Positions 6,372 through 11,730 of a stretch of DNA of 11,730 nucleotides are shown here, piece by piece (within the stretch, counting starts at the first letter, position 1; every line of letters starts with the position of its first letter). The position numbers and the translations under genes were made by a program. The stretch lies in contig JAQGHE010000017.1 in NCBI GenBank assembly GCA_028288985.1, forward strand, positions 1 through 11,730. Reading direction: 5' to 3'. Source of the stretch: Candidatus Saccharimonadota bacterium (GTDB taxonomy: Bacteria > Patescibacteriota > Saccharimonadia > Saccharimonadales > UBA10212). A model generated the notes under the pieces. It was not told the DNA's origin. It saw nothing but the letters and a program-made list of their open reading frames with translations, and made no database searches.

Positions 6372-7856
6372 ATGGGACAAGCTCTATATCGGAAGTACCG
6401 TTCAAAGTCGTTTGACGAAGTTGTCGGTCAGGACCATATAACAAAAACACTGGAATCGGCCATAAAATCAGGGCGCATCAGCCACGCCTACCTGTTTACG
6501 GGTCCCCGGGGTGTCGGCAAGACCTCTGTTGCCCGTATTTTGGCCCACGCCGTCAACGGATTGACTTATGATAGCGAGGCCGCCCATCTGGACATCATAG
6601 AAATTGACGCCGCCAGCAATCGCCGCATCGACGAGATACGCGATCTGCGCGAAAAAGTACACATCAGCCCGACCAGCTCAAAGTACAAAGTCTACATTAT
6701 TGACGAAGTCCACATGCTTACCCGGGAAGCCTTCAATGCCCTACTGAAGACTCTAGAAGAGCCCCCGGCACACGTCATTTTTATACTGGCCACAACCGAA
6801 GCTCATAAACTACCGGAGACTATAATCAGCCGCACTCAAAGGTACAATTTCAAAGCTGTCGGACGCGAAACCGCTTACACGCACCTAAAGGGTATCGCCA
6901 AGAGCGAAAAGGTAGATATTGATGACGGAGCGCTTAAACTATTGGCAGAGTTCGGCGATGGCAGCTTTCGCGATAGCATCAGCCTGCTGGACCAGCTTGG
7001 CTCGTCAGGGGTAGCAATCACCGAGGAAGTCGCCAGGGAGCACCTGGGCTTGCCTAAAGACGCAGTAGTGGCCCAACTTCTGCAGGCCTGCGAAAACGGC
7101 GATCTAAGCGGAATCCTGGAACTTATAAACCAGCTGCGCGATCAGGCGATAGATGCCGCCAATGTAGCCAAACTAATGGCTGACCTGCTCAGGGATAGGA
7201 TCGTTAACGGTGGCAACGTGCAGTGGCACGCCAGTCTGCTCAAGCAGCTAATATCAGTCAGCGCGGCCGCTAAGCCCTTTGACGTTTTAGAAATTGCTCT
7301 GCTGGAAGCCGCCACCGAAAACTCCGCCCCGGCACCAACAAGTCCTACCGCAGACAAAAAGACCGCACCGGCAAGCGTACAAGCGCGGGTAGAAAAAATT
7401 GTGGAGAAAGTGGAAGAGATGATAGAGCAGGAGCCGGAAGCCGCACCCGCCAGTTTAGATAATCAGATCACCACGACTTCCCAGAATGGCTTTGATCTTG
7501 CGATGTGGGAAGAGGTCATCTCGCTGATAAAAAAAGAGGCGCCGGCGCTCTATACGGCCTTGCGTCTGGCCGTGCCCAAGCTGGAAGGCCAGAAGCTTAT
7601 ATTGGCGTTTGAATTTCCGCTGCATCAAAAAAAGGTAAATCAAGCGCACTGTAAGGATATAGTAGCTACTACCATTGAGAAATTATCCGGCAGCAAACTG
7701 GCTGTCAGCTGCATAATCGACAAGCCGCTTGTTATCAGCGCTCGCAGCCAGCCGGAGCCCGGCCACCATGTCCAGGAGGAGCCCGCGCCCGAGCCGGTAA
7801 GTTCTCTTCAGACCATAAGCAATATCTTCGGTTCTGCCGAAATGCTAGAATCGTAA
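6372..7856 (+). CDS. dnaX: DNA polymerase III subunit gamma/tau, lacking the zinc module
   Basis: DnaX is the ATPase of the clamp loader that places the beta sliding clamp on DNA and couples polymerases to the helicase. The AAA+ core is intact: ALYRKYRSKSFDEVVGQ (4-20), Walker A GPRGVGKT (44-51), Walker B with D111-E112 in VYIIDEVH, sensor 1 ATT (140-142), the Arg finger at 154 (SRTQRY) and sensor 2 around GSFRDS (197-202). Between Walker A and IEIDAAS the usual four-cysteine zinc module is absent: only about 12 residues (AVNGLTYDSEAA) remain, with no Cys. Domain III continues to about residue 315. A Pro/Ala/Glu-rich linker (about 317-365) leads to a tau-like C-terminal domain (371-450) and a short tail. 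At 494 residues it is shorter than E. coli tau (643). It opens a replication and repair cluster. Confidence 0.95.
   Translation: MGQALYRKYRSKSFDEVVGQDHITKTLESAIKSGRISHAYLFTGPRGVGKTSVARILAHAVNGLTYDSEAAHLDIIEIDAASNRRIDEIRDLREKVHISPTSSKYKVYIIDEVHMLTREAFNALLKTLEEPPAHVIFILATTEAHKLPETIISRTQRYNFKAVGRETAYTHLKGIAKSEKVDIDDGALKLLAEFGDGSFRDSISLLDQLGSSGVAITEEVAREHLGLPKDAVVAQLLQACENGDLSGILELINQLRDQAIDAANVAKLMADLLRDRIVNGGNVQWHASLLKQLISVSAAAKPFDVLEIALLEAATENSAPAPTSPTADKKTAPASVQARVEKIVEKVEEMIEQEPEAAPASLDNQITTTSQNGFDLAMWEEVISLIKKEAPALYTALRLAVPKLEGQKLILAFEFPLHQKKVNQAHCKDIVATTIEKLSGSKLAVSCIIDKPLVISARSQPEPGHHVQEEPAPEPVSSLQTISNIFGSAEMLES
7529..7535 (+). other. Possible programmed frameshift site in dnaX
   Basis: In frame the sequence reads ATA AAA AAA GAG, giving an A-AAA-AAA slippery heptamer in codons 386-388. 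A purine-rich, Shine-Dalgarno-like GGGAAGAGG lies at 7507-7515, 13 bases upstream. A CGGCC/GGCCG hairpin (7555-7559 with 7568-7572) lies about 20 bases downstream. A -1 slip would end at TGA 7610-7612, giving a 413-residue product. A second heptamer, A-AAA-AAG (7628-7634), identical to the E. coli dnaX slip site, would give 427 residues. E. coli makes gamma this way, but the truncation there removes more of the protein. Confidence 0.25.
7843..7851 (+). promoter_or_regulatory. Candidate extended -10 promoter for dnaB
   Basis: TGcTAGAAT (7843-7851) is an extended -10 with five of six hexamer matches, inside the last codons of dnaX. It would give a 5' leader of roughly 12 bases with no Shine-Dalgarno sequence before the dnaB ATG at 7871. 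No good -35 is visible. dnaB may equally be translated from a dnaX read-through mRNA. Confidence 0.35.
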
Positions 7857-7870
7857 CAATACCGGATATT

Positions 7871-9235
7871 ATGGATAACATCACTAAAACAGGTACCCAG
7901 CCGCAGAATTTAGATATCGAAGCCAGTCTGCTGGGCAGCTTACTTATTGATACCGACGGCTTCTTAAAAATTAGCGACGTCATAGAATCCACCGATTTCT
8001 TTGACGAGCGCCATAAGGTCATTTTCGCAGCTATGCGGGCCCTTCATGACAAACGCAGCCCGCTTGATATATTAACGCTAAGCGAGCAATTGAAAAACGC
8101 CAGCAAACTGGACGCCATCGGCGGCGCCAGCTACCTTACGGAGCTTACCAACACCGTGCCTACGGCCGCCCATCTGGAGCAGTACGCCGAAATCGTCGCC
8201 GATAAGGCTATCCGCCGCCGCCTGATCGGCGCATCCCAGGATATAGCCCAGATCGGCTTTGATGAAAATAAATCCTTGCAGGAGCTGATCGAAGAAGCCG
8301 AAACCAGGATTTTCGAAGTCAGCCAAAAGCACGTCAAGCAGGATATCGTCAGCCTGGAATCGATTCTTGGCGACAGTTTTGACCGGCTCGATGACCTTCA
8401 TAAGAACAAGGGCGGCCTGCGCGGTATACCTACCGGATTGCGCGACCTGGACAAACTGCTGGCCGGCTTACAGCGCTCTGACCTTATCGTCGTCGCCGGC
8501 CGCCCCTCAATGGGAAAGACGGCATTGATGCTTAATATGGCCCTCAATGTAGCTACCAAAGCCAAGCAGGGTGCCGTGTTGCTTTTCAGCTTAGAAATGG
8601 GCAAAGAACAGCTAGTGGACAGATTGCTGGCGGCCGAAGCCGGAGTAGATGCCTGGAAACTGCGCACCGGCGAAGGCTTAACGGACAAAGACTTTGAACG
8701 CATTAGCGCTGCCATGGGCGAACTGGCCGAAGCGCCGATATTTATTGACGATACTTCGGGCATCACCGTCAGCGACGTGCGCACAAAGGCCCGGCGCCTT
8801 CACCATCAGCACCCGTTAGCCATCATAATGGTGGACTACTTGCAGCTGATGAGCGGCGGCTCGCGCTTCGCCTCAATCTCTAACCGCGTGCAGGAGATAT
8901 CAGAAATTAGCCGCAGCTTGAAAATTCTAGCCCGGGAGCTGAATGTGCCGGTAATGGCCCTCAGCCAGTTAAGCCGTTCGGTAGAAAACAGAACGCCGCA
9001 GATTCCCCAACTGGCCGACCTGCGAGAATCCGGTTCCATCGAACAGGACGCCGATGTGGTCGCTTTCTTATATAGAGAAGAATACTATAATCCGCAGACC
9101 GATAAGCAGAACGTTACGGAGATTCTGGTCAAGAAACACCGTAACGGCCCGGTCGGCAATATTGAGCTTTTCTTTGACAGAAACCGCCAACGCTTCAGTG
9201 ATTTAGACACCAATCACGACCAGCCTTTCGAGTAA
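7871..9235 (+). CDS. dnaB: Replicative DNA helicase DnaB
   Basis: DnaB is the hexameric 5'-3' helicase that unwinds the replication fork and works with primase. The N-terminal domain (about 10-150) shows PQNLDIEASLLGSLLID and GGASYLTELTNTVPTAAH. The RecA-like C-terminal domain begins at GIPTGLRDLDKLLAGLQRSD. It contains Walker A GRPSMGKT (210-217), the catalytic Glu241 in LFSLEMGKEQL, Walker B IIMVDYLQLM with Asp322, SQLSRSVENR (365-374), DLRESGSIEQDAD (383-395) and the Arg-finger segment KKHRNGPVG (421-429). The 454-residue length is normal, and there is no intein in the P-loop or elsewhere. The ATG has no Shine-Dalgarno sequence and lies 14 bases after the dnaX stop. Its position next to dnaX groups two fork components that contact each other in well-studied bacteria. 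Confidence 0.97.
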   Translation: MDNITKTGTQPQNLDIEASLLGSLLIDTDGFLKISDVIESTDFFDERHKVIFAAMRALHDKRSPLDILTLSEQLKNASKLDAIGGASYLTELTNTVPTAAHLEQYAEIVADKAIRRRLIGASQDIAQIGFDENKSLQELIEEAETRIFEVSQKHVKQDIVSLESILGDSFDRLDDLHKNKGGLRGIPTGLRDLDKLLAGLQRSDLIVVAGRPSMGKTALMLNMALNVATKAKQGAVLLFSLEMGKEQLVDRLLAAEAGVDAWKLRTGEGLTDKDFERISAAMGELAEAPIFIDDTSGITVSDVRTKARRLHHQHPLAIIMVDYLQLMSGGSRFASISNRVQEISEISRSLKILARELNVPVMALSQLSRSVENRTPQIPQLADLRESGSIEQDADVVAFLYREEYYNPQTDKQNVTEILVKKHRNGPVGNIELFFDRNRQRFSDLDTNHDQPFE

Positions 9236-9244
9236 ACATTAGTA

Positions 9245-9250
9245 TATACT
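9245..9250 (+). promoter_or_regulatory. -10-like box close to the membrane gene start
   Basis: TATACT lies ten bases before ATG 9261 in an AT-rich gap of 25 bases after dnaB. A start site about seven bases downstream would leave a leader of about four bases. No Shine-Dalgarno sequence and no convincing -35 are present. Confidence 0.4.
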
Positions 9251-9260
9251 TATTAGCAGT

Positions 9261-10442
9261 ATGATTAGATTGCCGCGCGAGCTTAAAGCGTGGAGGCCGG
9301 CGAGGGCAGGGGTACTTTATGTCTTGGCCGCCGCACCACTCGGACTTTTATTACTTTGGCGCCTGGGAAGCAGCCCAGGGCTAAGTGCAGACGAATTATC
9401 TGCCAAAAACAGTGCCAGCCTCAGCAGCACTTTCTCAGATCCTCTTTTTGCACCCTGGAAACTTTTGGAGGACGCGCTTACACACATAAACAGCCATTCC
9501 TTGCTGCTCGCTCGCCTGCCATCGGTTATCTTTGGCGCTTTTTTTCTGGCGGCCTTCTACTACATCCTTAAGGGCTGGTTCGGCCGGCCAATAGCCTATC
9601 TGGGTTCTATACTCCTTGCGACCACACCGCTGTTTTTGATCTTAGCGCATAACGGCACGCCCAGGATCATGTATTTCACACCGGTCCTGTTCCTGGCCGC
9701 CCACAGAGTGCTTAGCAGAGCAAAGCAGAGACCGAAGCTGGCAGCTGCAGCGCTGGTTATCGCTCTGGCGTTTTGCCTTTATGTTCCCGGGGTAATCTGG
9801 CTGCTGATAGGTGGGATGATCATGAAATGGCGGCTGGTATATAAACTCTTACGGAACAACAGAAACACTGATGTAGCGCTGATGGCCCTGATGCTTCTGG
9901 TGCTTATAGCACCCCTGATGTATGCCCTAGTTATCCATCCGCATCTCGGCAAGACCCTACTACTCATACCCGATCACTTTCCAGGCTGGCTTCAAACACT
10001 CAAAGATTGGGGATGGATGATTATCGCCTTATTTGCAAGAAGCAGGACCCATCAAGATGTTGTGCTGGGTCAGCTGCCACTATTGGATGCCGCCCAAATC
10101 GGCCTCGGCATCTTCGGCGGCTACGTCATGTGGTCCAGGCTGCGAACCCAGTTTCTTTGGCTTATCGGGTTGGTACTGCTTTCATGCCTAGGGGCAGCCC
10201 TCAACTCAAACTATAGTTTGCTGGCGCTTGGTTTACCGCTGTTGTCCATTTTAGTAGGCATGGGGCTTAGGTACCTTTACATAGAGTGGATGCATATATT
10301 TCCACGCAATCCTTTCCCGCGGTATTTCGCCATCCTGCTTATGGCGGCCGTCGTATTCACGCACGTCATCTACGGAGTCCGCTACAGCCTTATAGCCTGG
10401 CCAAGAACCGTAGCCGTCCAGTCCCTGCGCGTGTTAAAATAA
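9261..10442 (+). CDS. Polytopic membrane protein, likely GT-C (PMT/ArnT-like) glycosyltransferase
   Basis: A 393-residue integral membrane protein with roughly 9-11 hydrophobic segments, approximately at 15-34, 82-104, 111-129, 135-150, 159-186, 204-226, 247-258, 273-291, 296-316, 318-338 and 354-373. After the first segment comes SPGLSADELSAKN (38-50), where Asp44-Glu45 sits in the place of the acidic motif in the first outer loop of PMT/ArnT-type (GT-C) glycosyltransferases. LARLPSVIFG and then YLGSILLATTPLFLILAHNGTPRIMYF also follow the pattern of that superfamily. Such enzymes transfer sugars from polyprenyl-phosphate carriers to lipids or proteins outside the cytoplasm. Substrate cannot be predicted. 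The C-terminal soluble domain of full-length relatives is missing, so this is a short form. It interrupts the replication cluster between dnaB and ybaB. The ATG lacks a Shine-Dalgarno sequence. Confidence 0.75.
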   Translation: MIRLPRELKAWRPARAGVLYVLAAAPLGLLLLWRLGSSPGLSADELSAKNSASLSSTFSDPLFAPWKLLEDALTHINSHSLLLARLPSVIFGAFFLAAFYYILKGWFGRPIAYLGSILLATTPLFLILAHNGTPRIMYFTPVLFLAAHRVLSRAKQRPKLAAAALVIALAFCLYVPGVIWLLIGGMIMKWRLVYKLLRNNRNTDVALMALMLLVLIAPLMYALVIHPHLGKTLLLIPDHFPGWLQTLKDWGWMIIALFARSRTHQDVVLGQLPLLDAAQIGLGIFGGYVMWSRLRTQFLWLIGLVLLSCLGAALNSNYSLLALGLPLLSILVGMGLRYLYIEWMHIFPRNPFPRYFAILLMAAVVFTHVIYGVRYSLIAWPRTVAVQSLRVLK

Positions 10443-10464
10443 CCCTTATACAGAAAGGATTTTT

Positions 10465-10758
10465 GTGAATAAAATTGACCAAGCCAAATTACTCATGCGT
10501 GCCCGCAAACTGCAAAAAGAACTGCAGAATGAGATTATTTCAGTGGAAGCCGGCGATGGAGCCGTGCAAGTAGACATTACGGGCGAACAAAAAATAAAGA
10601 AAATTCATATTGACCCCCAGTACGTAGACCTAGAAGATATAGGCCAGCTGGAACTATGGATAACAGACGCCGTCAAAGAAGCCATTAACCAAAGTCAGAA
10701 ATTGGCCGCCGAAAAGATGCAACCCATAATGGGTGTTTTAGGCAACCTGGGACTATAA
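10465..10758 (+). CDS. ybaB: YbaB/EbfC family nucleoid-associated protein
   Basis: A 97-residue member of the YbaB/EbfC family, homodimeric DNA-binding proteins that usually sit between dnaX and recR. The sequence has the family's long N-terminal helix rich in Lys, Gln and Glu (KLLMRARKLQKELQNE). A three-stranded beta core follows (ISVEAGDGAVQVDITGEQKIKKIHID, matching the usual EASAGGGxVKVTxxGxxxVxxIxID). A C-terminal helical part (LELWITDAVKEAINQSQKLAAEKMQ) ends in GVLGNLGL. The start is GTG 10465 with AGAAAGGA at 10452-10459, five bases upstream, so unlike its upstream neighbours it uses a normal ribosome binding site. It is followed 10 bases later by recR, which suggests one mRNA. Confidence 0.93.
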   Translation: MNKIDQAKLLMRARKLQKELQNEIISVEAGDGAVQVDITGEQKIKKIHIDPQYVDLEDIGQLELWITDAVKEAINQSQKLAAEKMQPIMGVLGNLGL

Positions 10759-10768
10759 GAGGACAGGT

Positions 10769-11380
10769 TTGAATTCCGCTGTCCCCAAACCATTGGCCGA
10801 TCTAATTGAGGCCTTCGGGCAGCTGCCCGGTGTTGGACCGCGCACGGCGGAGCGCTATGCATATTACCTGCTAAAGTCGGATTCCGCGAAATCATCGATT
10901 TTATCCGAGGCGGCTACCCGGCTGCACTCGGCAATTGCAGTCTGTCCAAAGACTTTCGCGCTCATTGAGGCGGATCAACAGTTCAGCCCGCTTTATACCG
11001 ACCCCAAAAGAAGCAAAAAGACCGTAGCCGTGGTGGCCGAGCCTTTTGATATCGTAGCCTTGGAAAAGACGGCCAGTTTCCATGGCACCTACCACGTGCT
11101 GGGCGGCTTACTTTCGCCAATTGACGGTATAGGCCCCGATCAGCTGAAGATAGCCCAGCTAGTAAACCGGATCGATGAAGACGAAGTGGAGGAGTTAATC
11201 TTAGCCACTAACGCCAGCGTAGAGGGGGAAAGCACCGCACTTCTGATAACCCAGCAGATAGGCGATCGCCCCGTCAAAATTACCCGTCTGGCGCGCGGAC
11301 TGCCCGTAGGAGTAGACTTGGAGTACGCCGATCAAATCACTCTTACCAGGGCCCTTGAGGGACGCCAGACACTTCTATAG
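10769..11380 (+). CDS. recR: Recombination protein RecR with degenerate zinc finger
   Basis: RecR acts with RecO/RecF to load RecA at gapped DNA. The helix-hairpin-helix is clear in LPGVGPRTAERYAYYLL (19-35). The Toprim domain shows VAVVAEPFDIVALEKT (86-101) with the conserved Glu91, LGGLLSPIDGIGPDQL (111-126) and ILATNASVEGESTALLI (144-160). The C-terminal RLARGLPVGVDLEYAD and TLTRALEGR are typical. Between the HhH and Toprim parts RecR normally has a four-cysteine zinc finger; here only Cys59 remains in VCPKTF, and the later cysteines are replaced in ADQQFSPLYTDPKRS. The whole protein has a single Cys. Length (203) is normal. The start is TTG 10769 with AGAGGA at 10758-10763, five bases upstream; no ATG gives a full HhH. 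Confidence 0.94.
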   Translation: MNSAVPKPLADLIEAFGQLPGVGPRTAERYAYYLLKSDSAKSSILSEAATRLHSAIAVCPKTFALIEADQQFSPLYTDPKRSKKTVAVVAEPFDIVALEKTASFHGTYHVLGGLLSPIDGIGPDQLKIAQLVNRIDEDEVEELILATNASVEGESTALLITQQIGDRPVKITRLARGLPVGVDLEYADQITLTRALEGRQTLL

Positions 11381-11390
11381 CCCCTCCAGC

Positions 11391-11399
11391 TGTTACAAT
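11391..11399 (+). promoter_or_regulatory. Extended -10 giving a leaderless DHH-gene mRNA
   Basis: TGtTACAAT (11391-11399) is an extended -10 with five of six matches. The expected transcription start, about 11406, is one base before the ATG at 11407. There is no Shine-Dalgarno sequence in the 26-base gap after recR, so a leaderless message is the simplest reading. Confidence 0.5.
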
Positions 11400-11406
11400 A
11401 TTTATA

Positions 11407-11730
11407 ATGACAAAATACGAGCAAGCCGCGCAGATTAACTCTGTTATTTCTGACGCGAAATCGATAGTGGTAGTACAGGCCGACAACCCCGATACAGACA
11501 GTCTGGCCAGTTCCTTGGCATTGGAGCATATCTTAGGCGATATGGGCAAAGAAGTGACCATGTACTGCGGCGTGGATCTGCCAAGTTATCTTCGCTACCT
11601 GCCAGGCGCCGACCGGGTGGTAACAGAGATGCCTGCAAACTTTGACGCCAGCATAATCGTGGATACCAGCAGTGACTCACTTCTGGAGCAGCTAAACAGG
11701 TCCGGGGCAAAGCCATGGCTGGCCTCGCGT
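11407..11730 (+). CDS. DHH-family phosphoesterase (NrnA/RecJ-like), 5' part of gene
   Basis: The frame is open to the last base of the window, giving 108 residues of a longer protein. The start resembles the first Rossmann-like part of DHH phosphoesterases such as NrnA, which degrade short RNA oligonucleotides or cyclic-di-AMP products. A beta strand (SIVVVQ, 19-24) is followed by ADNPDTDSLASSLALEHIL (25-43), matching motif I HxxPDxDaxgS. Then come GKEVTMYC, LRYLPGADRV and a second Asp in FDASIIVDTSS (Asp86, motif II). The DHH motif itself and the DHHA1 domain would lie outside the window. The motif I histidine is replaced by Ala25, whereas Asp29 and Asp31 are kept. The ATG has no Shine-Dalgarno sequence. 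Specific activity cannot be assigned from this portion. Confidence 0.8.
   Translation, partial: MTKYEQAAQINSVISDAKSIVVVQADNPDTDSLASSLALEHILGDMGKEVTMYCGVDLPSYLRYLPGADRVVTEMPANFDASIIVDTSSDSLLEQLNRSGAKPWLASR

Noticed and set aside
7871..9235. Intein in dnaB, common at its P-loop
   Set aside because: The protein has normal length and continuous Walker A and B motifs with no insert.
9261..10442. Recent horizontal transfer of the membrane gene
   Set aside because: No repeats, integrase, transposase, tRNA or change in base composition is visible around it.

Overview
This is a gene-dense, all plus-strand window of bacterial chromosome with about 50% GC by eye. It holds 13 protein genes, two of them cut by the window edges, and no RNA genes for translation, mobile elements or CRISPR arrays. 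The core genes are universal bacterial ones, but several details point to a Candidate Phyla Radiation (Patescibacteria) genome, most likely Saccharibacteria (TM7). These are: a CPR-style thymidylate kinase, DnaX and RecR without their zinc modules, a 170-residue protein I associate with CPR genomes, and several genes without ribosome binding sites whose start codons sit just after a -10 box. The taxon call is inference.

Region 1 (1-5680) is an expanded ribosomal stalk locus: rplK (3' end), an unrecognised 128-aa gene, rplA, dcd, a tmk fusion gene, then rplJ and rplL. Two nucleotide-metabolism genes sit between L1 and L10. Dcd deaminates dCTP. The next gene starts with a thymidylate kinase and continues into about 380 residues that resemble a tandem, catalytically degenerate flavin-dependent thymidylate synthase (ThyX). 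The 221-nt gap before rplJ holds a candidate extended -10 promoter and a well-formed L10 leader. In that leader the L10-binding core and an intrinsic terminator compete for the same nucleotides, which suggests autoregulated attenuation. A strong intrinsic terminator follows rplL.

Region 2 (5681-6297) is a single gene for a 170-aa conserved protein of unknown function, with its own candidate promoter.

Region 3 (6298-11730) is a DNA replication and repair cluster: dnaX, dnaB, a polytopic membrane glycosyltransferase-like gene, ybaB, recR, and the start of a DHH-family phosphoesterase. The familiar dnaX-ybaB-recR order is interrupted by dnaB and the membrane gene. dnaX, dnaB, the membrane gene and the DHH gene lack Shine-Dalgarno sequences and have -10-like hexamers close to their start codons. 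ybaB and recR have ordinary Shine-Dalgarno sequences and non-ATG starts.

Of the 13 visible stop codons or gene ends, 12 stops can be read (the DHH gene runs off the window): 10 TAA and 2 TAG, with no TGA.
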